Shown here one piece after another: positions 52,461 to 62,176 of a stretch of DNA of 64,000 bases. This stretch comes from Sinorhizobium numidicum (lineage in GTDB: Bacteria; Pseudomonadota; Alphaproteobacteria; Rhizobiales; Rhizobiaceae). The stretch's first letter is position 1. Each line of letters opens with the position of its first letter. The DNA lies in contig NZ_CP120367.1 of assembly GCF_029892045.1 (NCBI RefSeq), positions 1,426,001-1,490,000 on the forward strand. Direction: 5' to 3'. The position numbers and the translations under genes were made by a program. Below the pieces are notes generated by a model. The model had not been told where the DNA came from. It saw nothing but the letters and a program-made list of their open reading frames with translations, and did no database searches.

Positions 52461-54221
52461 CTACCGCCACGCTACGGCGAAGACCACGACGGCTGCTATC
52501 ACACCGACGATCATCGCCAGCGCGTAATGGGTCACGACGCCGGTCTGGAGCCGCCGCAGCGCCCCGCCGCCGCGCAGGATTGAGCGGGCGACGCCGTTCA
52601 CGACGGCATCCACGCCGGTGAGATCGATCCGCAGGCCTGCCCGTGCCGCCCCATGCAGGAAGGGCAGCGCCGCTGTCTCGGACACGTTGCTCACCGCCTT
52701 CTCATAGCGCGCCAGCGGTTTTTCGGCGAGCCACATGAAGTACCGTGCGCCCTTGCGATAGAACCAATCTGTGTCGAGGCTGATCGTGTTCTCCGGGTCG
52801 AGCGCCCTGAGGAACAGCACGAAACCCAAGGCGGTGAACATCAGCACGCCGAGGCTTTCCGTGACATGGAGGCCCGTGTAGGGTTCAAAGTCGACCGGAT
52901 AGGGCAGAAGCGCATAAAGCGGCTGGGGGAACATCCCGATCGCAACGCAGAGCACCGCCGCCATGCCCATCGCAACCAGCATGTTTCGCGGCGGCTCCCG
53001 CGCCTCCAGTTTTCGGTCCGTGCCGAAAAACATGTAATACGGGAGCTTGAGCCCGGTATGCAGGAACGTCCCCGACGACGCCATCGTCAGCGCCAGCACC
53101 ACCAGCGCCCGATGATCCTGTCCGGCAGCGGCCACCACCATCGATTTGGTGACAAAGCCCGAGAAGAATGGAAATGCCGAGATCGCGAAGGCGCCGATCA
53201 TATAGAGGGCCACTGTCAGCGGCATGGTCTTGTAGAGCCCACCAAGCTCGGTGAGCTTGCGACGGCCGGTGACGGAGATCACCGCCCCGGCACCCATGAA
53301 CAGGAGCGCCTTGTAGAGGATATGCGCGAAAGCATGGCCGGTGGCGCCGTTCACCGCCATCTCGGTCCCGATGCCGACGCCCGCGACCATGTAGCCCACT
53401 TGGCTGACGATATGATAGGCGAGGAGCCGCCGGCAGTCGTTTTCCAACACCGCGTAGATGACGCCGTAGAGCGCCATCACGGTGCCGAGCCAGACCAGAA
53501 GCTCGGTGCCCGGAAACGCCCGGGCCAGCACGTAGACCGCGGCCTTGGTGGTGAAGGCGCTCATGAACACCGCCCCGGTGACGGTCGCCTCCGGATAGGC
53601 GTCGGTCAGCCAGGCATTGAGCGGCGGCACCGCCGCGTTGAGCAGGAACCCGGCAAGGATCAGGTAGGCGCCCACGCCCATCACCCCCTCGATCGGGCCG
53701 AAGAGCAGCGAGCCGGTGGCGAGTCCATGGAGAATGACGCCGCCGAGCAGCGCGACGCCGCCGGCGATATGGACCATGAGATAGCGGAACCCGGCCCGGA
53801 TCGCCGGCCCGCCGCGCTGCGCGAAGACCAGATAGGCAGAGGCGAATGCCATGCCTTCCCAGAACAGGTAGAGGGTCAGGTAGTCGCCGGCGAACACCAC
53901 ACCGAGCGCGCTGCCGACATAGACGAACGCCGCCACGTGCTGGCCGGCGCGTGTCAGGTGCAGCGCATAGACCATGCCGATCAGCGCCATGATGGTGAAG
54001 ACCGTGGCGAAGACGATGCTCAGCTTGTCGACCTTCGCAATCAGAATTTCCTGTCCGATGAACCGCGCCGCGCCATAGCTGCCCGGCTGCATCGTGAGCA
54101 CGACGAGGACCGCCAGCGCCGGGATCAGCAGCAGATAGGTCTTGCGGATCGACCCTCTGAGGAACGGGATCGGCAGAGCGCCGAGAATGAAGAGCAGGGC
54201 CGGATGGATGAAGTCAGTCAT
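52461..54221 (-). CDS. nuoL: NuoL-like/antiporter-type pumping subunit
   Basis: A 586-residue proton-pumping subunit with 14-16 helices. The core has LYLFWEGMAFASAYLVFAQRG, LLNAAVPPLNAWLTDAYPEA and RRLLAYHIVSQVGYMVAGVG. A C-terminal amphipathic stretch of roughly 100 residues ends in a last helix RLQTGVVTHYALAMIVGV, which is NuoL-like. LDTDWFYRKGARY is shared with MrpD-like subunits. It takes NuoL's place but is diverged. It overlaps the preceding small gene by 8 nt. Confidence 0.85.
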   Translation of the reverse strand: MTDFIHPALLFILGALPIPFLRGSIRKTYLLLIPALAVLVVLTMQPGSYGAARFIGQEILIAKVDKLSIVFATVFTIMALIGMVYALHLTRAGQHVAAFVYVGSALGVVFAGDYLTLYLFWEGMAFASAYLVFAQRGGPAIRAGFRYLMVHIAGGVALLGGVILHGLATGSLLFGPIEGVMGVGAYLILAGFLLNAAVPPLNAWLTDAYPEATVTGAVFMSAFTTKAAVYVLARAFPGTELLVWLGTVMALYGVIYAVLENDCRRLLAYHIVSQVGYMVAGVGIGTEMAVNGATGHAFAHILYKALLFMGAGAVISVTGRRKLTELGGLYKTMPLTVALYMIGAFAISAFPFFSGFVTKSMVVAAAGQDHRALVVLALTMASSGTFLHTGLKLPYYMFFGTDRKLEAREPPRNMLVAMGMAAVLCVAIGMFPQPLYALLPYPVDFEPYTGLHVTESLGVLMFTALGFVLFLRALDPENTISLDTDWFYRKGARYFMWLAEKPLARYEKAVSNVSETAALPFLHGAARAGLRIDLTGVDAVVNGVARSILRGGGALRRLQTGVVTHYALAMIVGVIAAVVVFAVAWR

Positions 54222-54468
54222 AATAATCCTCGCGCCGCATCAGCCCGCCCCGATGGCCGAGAAACTTGGAAACGAAGATAAGCAGCACGCAGGAGCCGAA
54301 GCCGTAGACCGCCGACCAGCCCGGCAGGCGGTCCCACAGGTATTCGGCGTGTTGGCGGGAGACCACGAAGTCGGCGACGACAATCAGAATGAGCACCAGA
54401 TAGAACAGCCGGCGCCGCTGCCTCGCATACTCTTCGTCGCCAAAGAAGTCGACGACACGCTTGATCAT
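54214..54468 (-). CDS. Small membrane subunit of the nuo locus
   Basis: An 84-residue protein with two hydrophobic segments (LFYLVLILIVVADFVVS and YGFGSCVLLIFVSKFLG) and the acidic end MRREDYYD. It overlaps its neighbours at both ends (ATGA at the start, 8 nt at the end), so it is made with them. Such a small protein is not part of the canonical 14-subunit complex; it is probably an accessory partner of the extra antiporter-like subunit. Confidence 0.7.
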   Translation of the reverse strand: MIKRVVDFFGDEEYARQRRRLFYLVLILIVVADFVVSRQHAEYLWDRLPGWSAVYGFGSCVLLIFVSKFLGHRGGLMRREDYYD

Positions 54469-55928
54469 CGGACCACTCCGTCTGCCAGGGTGAGAAAATA
54501 ATCGGGGAAGATGCCCATCAGCACCGACAGGATGGCGGTCGCGACCAGCGGGATCGTGACCATCGGAATTTCACGGATCGTCGCCCGGCTCTCCTGCGTC
54601 TCCGCCTCGAAAAAGGCGACATAGCTGACCGGCAGGAAATAGGCGGCGTTGAGCACCGAACTCATCAGGAGCACGGCCAGGAACGCGATCTGCCCCGCCT
54701 CCACCGACCCCTGCGCCAGATACCACTTGCTGACGAAGCCCGCGGTCGGCGGGATCCCGATCATGCTTAGCGAGGCGACGAAAAATGCCCCCATCGTCCA
54801 AGGCAGCCTGCGGCCGATGCCGGCCATGTCGCTGATGTTCCGCTTTCCCGACGCGCAATAGATCGATCCGGCGCAGAAAAAGAGCGTGATCTTCGAGAAT
54901 GCGTGCGCCGCGATGTGAATGATCCCGCCAACCATCGCGACCGGCGACAACAGAACCGCGCCCAGCACGATGTAGGAGAGCTGGCTGACCGTCGAATAGG
55001 CGAGCCTGGCCTTCAGGTCGTCCCTCGTCAGGGCATAGACCGACGCCATCAGGATCGTGAACGAAACCAGATAGGCCGTCGCGACGCCGAGGCCGAGATC
55101 CCCGACCAGCTCGATGCCGAAGACATGGAACACCACCCGCAGCACGCAAAATACGCCCATCTTGACCACGGCCACCGCATGCAAGAGCGCGCTGACCGGC
55201 GTCGGCGCCACCATGGCGGCAGGCAGCCAGGCGTGCATCGGCATGATCGCAGCCTTGGCGAAGCCGAAAAGATAACAGAAATAGACGGCCGTCAGCAGCG
55301 CCGCCGAGGCATTGACGCCCGCCAACAGCCCCCCGGCAACAAAGTCCAGCGACCCCGCGATGTGGTAGGTCAGTGCCAGCGCGGCGAGAAGCGCGCTTTT
55401 CGAGGCGCCCATCAAATAGACGAGATACTTGCGGCCGCCCGTCCATCCCTCTTCGTCCTCATGGTGGTAGACGAGCGGGTAGGTAACGAGGCTGAGCACC
55501 TCGTAGAATATTACCAGCGTGAACAGATTGGCGGCGAAGGCGCCACCGACTGCCGCCGCGAGGCTGGTGGCGAAGCAGGCAAAGAACCGGGTCTGCGCAT
55601 GCTCTTTCAAGTGCCGCATGTAACCGATGGAATAGATCGCAGCCACGATCCATAGAAGCGACGAGACGGTGGCGAACACCATGCCGAGCGCATCGGCCCG
55701 GAACGCGAAGTCGACGCCCGGCAGGATCTCGAACAGGCGCAAATCGACGGTCCCGCCCGCCAGCACCGTGGGCGCCATCGAGGCGACAATCGCGAACATG
55801 GCGATCGCGGCCAACGGCGAGACGACATCGCGGAGTTTCTCGCGGTTGTTCAGAAGGAGAACCGCCAGGGCCGCCAGAACTGCGACGGCGACGGCAAGCA
55901 GCGGCCGGATCGATGTCACCGGGTCCAA
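54465..55928 (-). CDS. Extra NuoL/MnhD-like antiporter subunit
   Basis: A 487-residue antiporter-like subunit lacking NuoL's C-terminal arm. Motifs are LFTLVIFYEVLSLVTYPLVYH, FGFAKAAIMPMHAWLPAAMVAPTPVSALL and KARLAYSTVSQLSYIVLG. With nuoL, nuoM and nuoN it gives four pumping-type subunits in one locus. The TTG start at 55928 was chosen for AAGGA 8 nt upstream, after the nuoK stop. Confidence 0.85.
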   Translation of the reverse strand: MDPVTSIRPLLAVAVAVLAALAVLLLNNREKLRDVVSPLAAIAMFAIVASMAPTVLAGGTVDLRLFEILPGVDFAFRADALGMVFATVSSLLWIVAAIYSIGYMRHLKEHAQTRFFACFATSLAAAVGGAFAANLFTLVIFYEVLSLVTYPLVYHHEDEEGWTGGRKYLVYLMGASKSALLAALALTYHIAGSLDFVAGGLLAGVNASAALLTAVYFCYLFGFAKAAIMPMHAWLPAAMVAPTPVSALLHAVAVVKMGVFCVLRVVFHVFGIELVGDLGLGVATAYLVSFTILMASVYALTRDDLKARLAYSTVSQLSYIVLGAVLLSPVAMVGGIIHIAAHAFSKITLFFCAGSIYCASGKRNISDMAGIGRRLPWTMGAFFVASLSMIGIPPTAGFVSKWYLAQGSVEAGQIAFLAVLLMSSVLNAAYFLPVSYVAFFEAETQESRATIREIPMVTIPLVATAILSVLMGIFPDYFLTLADGVVR

Positions 55929-55932
55929 GCCG

Positions 55933-56235
55933 CTATCCTTTCATCATGGTCACGTCGTCGACCTTGAGGGTGGGCTTGTTCCTCACGAGGGCGACCAAGA
56001 TACCGAGGGCGACGGCAACCTCCGCCGCGGTGATTGCGATGACGAAGATCGCGAAGATCTGCCCGCGGAAATCGTCGTAGTGACGCCCGAAAGCGATGAA
56101 GTTGATGTTGACCGAGTTGAGCAGCAGCTCCAGCGACATCAGCACGACCAGGATATTGCGCCTGAGCAGCACGCCCGCCGCTCCGATGACGAACAGGACC
56201 ACTCCGAGCGAAATGTACCACCAGAGCGGAACCAT
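55933..56235 (-). CDS. nuoK: NADH-quinone oxidoreductase subunit K
   Basis: A 100-residue three-helix subunit. The landmark is [18 protein letters not shown] with the conserved membrane Glu, then [20 protein letters not shown] with the second Glu. ATG 56235 (AGGAG 8 nt upstream) was chosen over GTG 56238; the nuoJ stop overlaps. Confidence 0.95.
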   Translation of the reverse strand: MVPLWWYISLGVVLFVIGAAGVLLRRNILVVLMSLELLLNSVNINFIAFGRHYDDFRGQIFAIFVIAITAAEVAVALGILVALVRNKPTLKVDDVTMMKG

Positions 56236-56735
56236 CACCCCGACTCCTTGCGCGCCAGCACTATGGCGCCGACCAGCGCGGCCAGCAGGATGACAGAGGC
56301 GACTTCAAACGGCAGGAGATAGTCGGCGAAAAGTGTCGTGCTGAGCTCTCTGATCTCATCGCCGCCGCGCAAAGCGACAGGCTCCGCGACCGAAAAGCGG
56401 TCGCTCCAGAGTACCAGCACAAGCATCTCGACCCCAAGCACAACGAGCAGCGCCAGGGCCGGCAGGTTGCCGCCCGGCAAAAACCGCTGCAACACAGCTT
56501 CGCGCACATCGATCATCATGATCACGAACAGGAACAGGACCATGATCGCGCCGACATAGACGAAGATCTGGATGACCGCGAGCAACGGCGCCTCGAGCAA
56601 GACGAAAACTGCAGAGATCTGCAGGAAACACGCCATCAGCGCCAATGCGCTGTGAACCGGATTGCGCGCCACGACCACCGTCAGGGCCGTGATCACGGAC
56701 ACCGTAGCGAACAGAAGAAAGAACCCCTGGCCCAT
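56235..56735 (-). CDS. nuoJ: NADH-quinone oxidoreductase subunit J
   Basis: A 166-residue five-helix subunit with the conserved segment [20 protein letters not shown] and [24 protein letters not shown] helix 3 (here [20 protein letters not shown]). It is first gene of the minus-strand nuo series, so the promoter should lie in 56736-57150. ATG 56735 follows GGGAGGG. Confidence 0.95.
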   Translation of the reverse strand: MGQGFFLLFATVSVITALTVVVARNPVHSALALMACFLQISAVFVLLEAPLLAVIQIFVYVGAIMVLFLFVIMMIDVREAVLQRFLPGGNLPALALLVVLGVEMLVLVLWSDRFSVAEPVALRGGDEIRELSTTLFADYLLPFEVASVILLAALVGAIVLARKESG

Positions 56736-57151
56736 CGACGCCGCCCTCCCGCACGAACTGTCACTCGGCGCGAGACGGCCGGAGTTGAGTAGCTCCGCAC
56801 TTCAGGTGCATTCATAAATTGTGCCCTAGTATCGGATTTTTCACAACATTATTGTCGTCGGCGGAGCAAAACCAAGCATGTACGAATGTGGGGAAAGCGC
56901 TCGTGAAGCGCGCGCTTTCGCTAGCGCGATAGCGAGCGAGCGGCCGGTGGGATTTAGCGTGTCCGTCAGGGGTCAGACGGTTCCGGCCGGCGGGAGCGGT
57001 ATAGGTCGGATTATCTGTTGACGCGACGGTCTGTAGAGTCCTCCCGTTTGCTGCCAGTCTTTCGAGAAACTGAAGGGGAGCCGCAAAGCTTGACGTCGTT
57101 CCGAGGAAGGACCGAACCTGCTATTTGTTCACACTATGCCAAGCAGCCGTT
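56736..57151. other. Intergenic region before nuoJ
   Basis: No gene seen. It should hold the nuo promoter. An ACAA-N5-TTGT repeat (ACAACATTATTGT) is present near 56845, but no clear Fnr/FixK box. A direct run GCGCGCTTTCGCTAGCGCGATAGCGAGCGAGC is near 56920. Confidence 0.4.
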
Positions 57152-57254
57152 CTACTGCATGTTTCCTTAAATCGTAGCCGATTTAAGGAAACATGCAGCA
57201 ATTCAAAGTGCTACAGCGACCTTTGTGCGTCTGAAAAGACGCACGGCGCTGTAG
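57152..57254. repeat. RIME-type mosaic repeat (copy F)
   Basis: A full element in reverse orientation to copy A, with both palindromes nearly intact, about 105 bp before the DUF899 gene. Confidence 0.85.
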
Positions 57255-57359
57255 GTCGGTCGGCTGAGCTGTTTCAAAATGAACGTTTCGGATGCTGGCG
57301 GGGTCAGGTCTCCTGGAGCTGTGCTATACTCAAGCTCATCGCTTCGATGGAGTGGTCCG

Positions 57360-58097
57360 ATGGGCATAACGTTTCCGAACGAAAGTTCAGAGTATCGCGC
57401 CGCTCGCGACAAGCTACTGCAGCGCGAAGCAGCGCTCAGGCGCGAAATGGAATCAGTGGCCGCGGAGATCCGAGCACTCCCGCCGGGTCGGGCCGTTTCC
57501 GAGGACTACGAATTCGACCATATTGACGCAAAGGGGAGATCAGCGAAGGTGCGACTCTCCGAACTGTTTCGGCCCGGCACCGATACCTTGATCCTCTACC
57601 ACTGCATGTTCCCTCGCCATCGCAGCGACAAGCGGCGGAAACCGAGCAGCGGGCCGATGGCAGAGCTGCCGGTCGAGGAGGGGCCGTGCCCATCCTGTAC
57701 TGCTCTACTCGACAACTGGGAGGGAGCGGTACCGCACGTAGAGGGTCTCGGAGCAAACATAGCGGCTGTGGCAAAGGCGCCGATCGAGCAGGTTGCGGCC
57801 TTCGCGGCGCATCGGGGCTGGCGCAATTTGAAGCTCCTTTCTGCCGCGAACAACAGCTTCAAACGCGACTATCACGGCGAGGACGAGGAGGGCCAGCAAT
57901 TGCCGATCCTTACCGTGTTCCACAAAGGCGCGGACGGGGCGATCAGGCTGAGCTGGGCCTCTGAGCTGTTGTTCCTCCCGCCCGAGCCGGGGCAGGACCC
58001 ACGACATTTAGGCACGGTCGAGCCGATGTGGACCCTCTTGGACCTCACTCCTGGAGGGCGGCCGAACGCTGACGAGCAGATCGAATACCAATGCTAA
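57360..58097 (+). CDS. DUF899 family thioredoxin-like protein
   Basis: A 245-residue cytoplasmic protein of the DUF899 family. The segment YEFDHIDAKGRSAKVRLSEL is followed by LILYHCMFPRHR, EGPCPSCTALLDNW (CxxC-type) and LKLLSAANNSFKRDYHGED. It is thioredoxin-like in layout; activity is unknown. The ATG at 57360 follows GGAGTGG. A single gene. Confidence 0.85.
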   Translation: MGITFPNESSEYRAARDKLLQREAALRREMESVAAEIRALPPGRAVSEDYEFDHIDAKGRSAKVRLSELFRPGTDTLILYHCMFPRHRSDKRRKPSSGPMAELPVEEGPCPSCTALLDNWEGAVPHVEGLGANIAAVAKAPIEQVAAFAAHRGWRNLKLLSAANNSFKRDYHGEDEEGQQLPILTVFHKGADGAIRLSWASELLFLPPEPGQDPRHLGTVEPMWTLLDLTPGGRPNADEQIEYQC

Positions 58098-58132
58098 CGG
58101 CCCACCTCGCCGACCCGCTTATCTCTTGGCGT

Positions 58133-58462
58133 TCACGCGGATAAATCGTCCGTCGGGGGCGATGGCTGCATTTTCTCAGGGGATATCGACGGGACGAGCT
58201 CGGCCGCATCATCATCGTGGTCGATATCGTCGCTGCGGATATCATCGAGACGATGCTTGATTGCCAAGGCGTAAATTGTGCTGAGGATTTTACCATCCTC
58301 AAGCTCGGGATCGCTCAACGCCAACAGCGATGCACGGACGATCTTCTTGCTGGAGGTCTTCGGGCAACGCTTTGCCACGAAATCATAAAGCTCCTTGTCG
58401 GCGTGGCCACGCCTTGCGCCTTCGACGAGAGCTTCGTAAATCCTTTTGCGCTTCTCACCCAT
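58133..58462 (-). CDS. Conserved hypothetical protein, small and acidic
   Basis: A 109-residue protein, helical at the N-terminus (KRKRIYEALVEGARRGHADKELYDFVAKRCPKTSSKKIVRAS) with an acidic tail (DDIDHDDDAAE). No known domain is recognised. ATG 58462 follows AAGGAGATCGAT, a strong site, which supports it as a real gene. The open frame extends 18 codons further upstream. Confidence 0.6.
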   Translation of the reverse strand: MGEKRKRIYEALVEGARRGHADKELYDFVAKRCPKTSSKKIVRASLLALSDPELEDGKILSTIYALAIKHRLDDIRSDDIDHDDDAAELVPSISPEKMQPSPPTDDLSA

Positions 58463-58686
58463 ATCGATCTCCTTCATCGCGGCGCTGACTATCCGAAAGG
58501 AAAGCGTCATAAACAAGCCACAAGCCAGCGACGATATTTCAGAACATCAAAAATTATACCGATGAAACCTGGCGAAAACCGGCAGCGACCTCGAACTGTT
58601 GCTTCTTCGGCAGCGAAATCCCGGAGAGGCTCCGGGAAAGGGCTCTTGATGTGCACCGAAAAGAAATTGCGCGTCCGTAGCCCCAA

Positions 58687-59607
58687 TCAGTACTTTGAAG
58701 GTACGTAGAGTTCCGGCGGCAGGACCTTGCGCTCATAGTCAGGGTTGAAGACGCGCTCCGGTAGGGTGACGTCCTCGTGCGGCACCTCCTCATAGGGGAT
58801 CAGGCTGAGCAGGTGATCGATGCAGTTCAGGCGCGCCCGCTTCTTGTCGTTGCCCTCCACGATATACCAAGGCGCTTCGGGGATGTTGGTACGGGCGAAG
58901 GTTTCCTCCTTCGCCTTCGTATAGGACTCCCAGCGCACCCGCGACTGCAAGTCCATGGGTGAGAGCTTCCACTGTTTCAGCGGATCATGGATACGCATGA
59001 GAAACCGCATCTGCTGCTCCTCGTCGGTGATCGAAAACCAATACTTCACGAGTCGAATGCCGGAGCCCACCAGCATCCGTTCGAACGCGGGCACGTCCCT
59101 GAAGAATTGTTCGACCTCGTCTTCGGTCGCAAAGCCCATGACGCGCTCGACACCGGAGCGGTTGTACCACGATCTGTCGAAGAGCACGATTTCGCCTCCG
59201 GCCGGCAGGTGCGGCACGTAGCGTTGGAAATACCATTGCGTTCTTTCGCGGTCCGAAGGAGCCGGCAGAGCCACCGCTCGCACGACGCGCGGGTTGAGGC
59301 GCTGGGTAATGCGCTTGATCACGCCGCCCTTGCCGGCAGAATCGCGACCCTCGAAGATGACAACGACCTTCTCCTTATGATAGGCCACCCAATCCTGCAG
59401 CTTGATCAGCTCGGCCTGCAGCGCAAGCAAGGCGCGAAAATAGTCGATACGCGGAATCGTCGCGGGGCGAACCTTGCGGTGAATTCTGCGGATCTCTTCC
59501 GACAGAGCCGGCTCGGAAAGCTCGAGTTCGTAGTCCTCGTCGAGCGTATCGGCCAGTTCGGCCTCGAGCCATTCCGGAGTTCCGGCTTCCTCCTTTGACT
59601 TCTTCAT
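58687..59607 (-). CDS. ppk2: Polyphosphate kinase 2
   Basis: A 306-residue PPK2 family enzyme that transfers phosphate between polyphosphate and nucleoside diphosphates. Walker A is EGRDSAGKGGVIKRIT, the Walker B region LFDRSWYNRSGVERVMGF and the lid KYWFSITDEEQQMRF. Single-domain, one-chain class I type by length. ATG 59607 follows GGAGGAAAG. Nearby genes give no clear operon. Confidence 0.92.
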   Translation of the reverse strand: MKKSKEEAGTPEWLEAELADTLDEDYELELSEPALSEEIRRIHRKVRPATIPRIDYFRALLALQAELIKLQDWVAYHKEKVVVIFEGRDSAGKGGVIKRITQRLNPRVVRAVALPAPSDRERTQWYFQRYVPHLPAGGEIVLFDRSWYNRSGVERVMGFATEDEVEQFFRDVPAFERMLVGSGIRLVKYWFSITDEEQQMRFLMRIHDPLKQWKLSPMDLQSRVRWESYTKAKEETFARTNIPEAPWYIVEGNDKKRARLNCIDHLLSLIPYEEVPHEDVTLPERVFNPDYERKVLPPELYVPSKY

Positions 59608-59809
59608 CTCTTTCCTCCGACGTTAACGCGTACGCCACCCAGTTATGATCTTGTGATGGCCTGTTCTATAGGGGGTGAAGGGAGATTGGCATCGCACCCG
59701 AGGAAAGTTGCTCTTGCCATGAGACCTGAGCCTTGAAGCAACCACATGGCGCAGCCGCTTGCCAGGTGAAATACCTAAGGCGCCTCGCGCGCGAAACTCC
59801 CGCGCGCGG

Positions 59810-60037
59810 TCAGCTGGAGCGCCGTCGATCGGTATCGGCCGCATTGCCCACATAATGGATCACTAAGGCATAAAAGAGCAACGCAGAGGGCGATCCGAGC
59901 ACGCGACCCCTCAGGAACTGCAGGACACCTACCCCGACCAGAGCAGAAGCAACCAAAGGGCTCCGCAGGAGGCGGTGCGCAGCATAGCCGTGCCAGAAGA
60001 ATTCGCTGCCGGTTCCCCACGGCCGCCTCGGCAGCAT
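59810..60037 (-). CDS. Possible small membrane protein
   Basis: A 75-residue frame with one hydrophobic stretch (SPLVASALVGVGVLQFLRG, then ALLFYALVIHYVGNAA) and GGGGAG about 9 nt before the ATG. No family recognised. It is the only candidate in the 628-bp gap 59608-60235. Confidence 0.4.
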   Translation of the reverse strand: MLPRRPWGTGSEFFWHGYAAHRLLRSPLVASALVGVGVLQFLRGRVLGSPSALLFYALVIHYVGNAADTDRRRSS

Positions 60038-60235
60038 GTCGTTATCTCCCCAAGGGTGACCAACACGGACGGATCGGAGTATCGTCGATACTCACGTCTG
60101 GCCAAGCGGCAGCGATCCGCGCCCGAACAGTCTGCATGATAGCAGCTCTTGCCATGCTTGTTGATTGGGCGGTTGCCGGACGTTGAAAGATTTCTGCCGC
60201 GAGGACCGGCGGAGTCGCCGTAAAGAGGTTGAGCC

Positions 60236-61540
60236 ATGGCACCGGATCGTATTCGATCACTTGACACCCCAACCCCATCCTCGCCCCCCGGAACTATTCC
60301 GCCGGCCCGTACCGAAGACGCCCTGCGGCGGCGCCTCAAGCGCAATCGCGCTTTGGCGACATCCCTTCTTGTCGCCATGGGCGCTGTCTTCGTGGCCACA
60401 CACTTCATCGCCGATCCCAACTTCTCGACAAGGCTCCTGCGCTCCACAAGCGAAGCGGGAATCATCGGCGGGCTTGCCGACTGGTTCGCGGTGACCGCGC
60501 TCTTTCGGCACCCGTTGGGCCTGCCTATTCCGCACACGGCAATCATTCCAAACAGCCAGGAGCGCATCGGACAGACGCTGGGCCGCTTCATCGAACGCCA
60601 TTTCCTGACCAAGGAAGTGCTCTTGCAGAAGTTGCGAAACGCCCACGCCGCGCAGCGGTTTGCGACCTGGCTGTCGGCCCCGGCGACCGCACCGATCATC
60701 GCCAATGCTGTTGTCGCAGCGTTGCCCTATCTCGTTCGCTCGCTGGACAGTCGCGACCTGCGCGAGTTCGCCCGGCGGACTCTCGGCAAGCAGGTCCAGC
60801 AGGCCGACATCGCGCCCGTCATCGGGCGTGCGATTCACATGGTGACGGAAAGCGGCGAGGCCGATGTCCTGTTCGAGCGCGTGCTCGGCGTGTCCGCCCG
60901 ATGGCTCGAAGAGAACCGGGAGCAGATCTACGACCTCGTCAAGCAACGCAGTCGCTGGTGGATACCCCGGACGATAAACCGAAAAATTGCCGACGCGATC
61001 ATCACCGGTTGTGCCGATCTCCTCAACGACCTGCGGGAGCCGGAGAGCGAAGTCCGGCTGAAATTTCGTGAGGCGCTCGCCCATTTGATCGATGAGCTCA
61101 CCAATTCGCCGGAGCAGCGCCAGCAGATCAACGCTTCCAAAAATCGTATCCTCGAGCATCCGGATGTTCAGGCCTGGGTCGCTGCGCTGTGGCACGAGAC
61201 CTCGCGGGTGATGCTCGACGATCTGTCGCACCCAACCTCAAAGGCGCGCGCGGCCGTTGAGAGGATCTGCATGCTCCTCGGCCGGACGCTTGCGGCCGAC
61301 GAAGCGATGTTGAAGCATATGGACGCGTTTCTCGAGGAACTGGCCGTCTATCTGGTCTCTTGGCGTCACGAGATTAGTACCTTTGTAGCCGAAGTCGTCA
61401 GAAGCTGGGACAGCCCGACGCTCGTGGAGCGCCTGGAACTCGTCGTCGGCAGCGATCTCCAGTACATCCGGATGAACGGTACGATCGTCGGCGCCTTGGC
61501 TGGATGCCTCATCTTTCTCGCCTCTCAATTGATCGGGTGA
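60236..61540 (+). CDS. DUF445 family membrane protein
   Basis: A 434-residue protein of the DUF445 family, with one membrane helix near residues 40-60 (LATSLLVAMGAVFVATHF) and another at the C-terminus (IVGALAGCLIFLAS). The conserved core is EAGIIGGLADWFAVTALFRHPLGLPIPHTAIIP, a hallmark of the family; a helical middle follows. Role unknown. ATG 60236 has GAGG 8 nt before it. Confidence 0.85.
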   Translation: MAPDRIRSLDTPTPSSPPGTIPPARTEDALRRRLKRNRALATSLLVAMGAVFVATHFIADPNFSTRLLRSTSEAGIIGGLADWFAVTALFRHPLGLPIPHTAIIPNSQERIGQTLGRFIERHFLTKEVLLQKLRNAHAAQRFATWLSAPATAPIIANAVVAALPYLVRSLDSRDLREFARRTLGKQVQQADIAPVIGRAIHMVTESGEADVLFERVLGVSARWLEENREQIYDLVKQRSRWWIPRTINRKIADAIITGCADLLNDLREPESEVRLKFREALAHLIDELTNSPEQRQQINASKNRILEHPDVQAWVAALWHETSRVMLDDLSHPTSKARAAVERICMLLGRTLAADEAMLKHMDAFLEELAVYLVSWRHEISTFVAEVVRSWDSPTLVERLELVVGSDLQYIRMNGTIVGALAGCLIFLASQLIG

Positions 61541-62176
61541 CAGCGTTCGGCTTGCTGAGCTGCGAAGCTCTAAAGAGACCACCGCCATCCGACTGTAGTC
61601 ATACTGTCATGCTGGCACATGATTTATGCCCGCGACACAGGCGCTGAGTGGGGCCTGAACCCCAATTCCGGGACACGATTAGCGAGACGAGCAAGCGACC
61701 GATGCCACGCAGACACCATGCCCAAATCATCCACCGCACGCCTATGTGCCACTCTAACACGTCTGTGGTAATCAGTGATAAAACGAGCTCCGTGATGGCA
61801 TCCCTGCTGATCCATCGCCTGCCCACCGGCTCGCCGAATAGGAGCCGGATTTAATCAACCGCAGCGCCCTCGGCATACGGCTGTACTTTGTCACAGAAGT
61901 ATCACAATTAGCTCTGTCAGAATCAACTGAAAGTCCCAACCAATTTGACTCCCTGGAACACGTTGGACCTGGGCTTGGCGCGAACCGCTATTCAGCAGCT
62001 GACGCTCCGTTTGGGCGCAGGGCGCCGCGAGTCTCATTTCATCAAGCCCTGTCGCTCAGGCGCTGTCCCCGGGCATGTAGACGCTTACGTTCATAGTCCG
62101 ATGAGTTTAGAATTGGTCTTCCAGGCGGCTCGTCCGAAGCCGTCGCCGAAGACGCTTATCAAGGGAGGAAACCGTG
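61541..62176. other. Intergenic region before the aldose epimerase gene
   Basis: A 636-bp stretch with no convincing gene, hairpin or repeat. Short open frames on both strands lack ribosome sites and family features. Confidence 0.5.

Noticed and set aside
52653..54281. 542-codon plus-strand open frame
   Set aside because: Antisense of the NuoL-like gene; composition is charge-biased and no family is recognised.
61599..61826. 75-codon minus-strand frame resembling a transposase end (Trp/Arg-rich)
   Set aside because: No catalytic motif, inverted repeats or target duplication seen.
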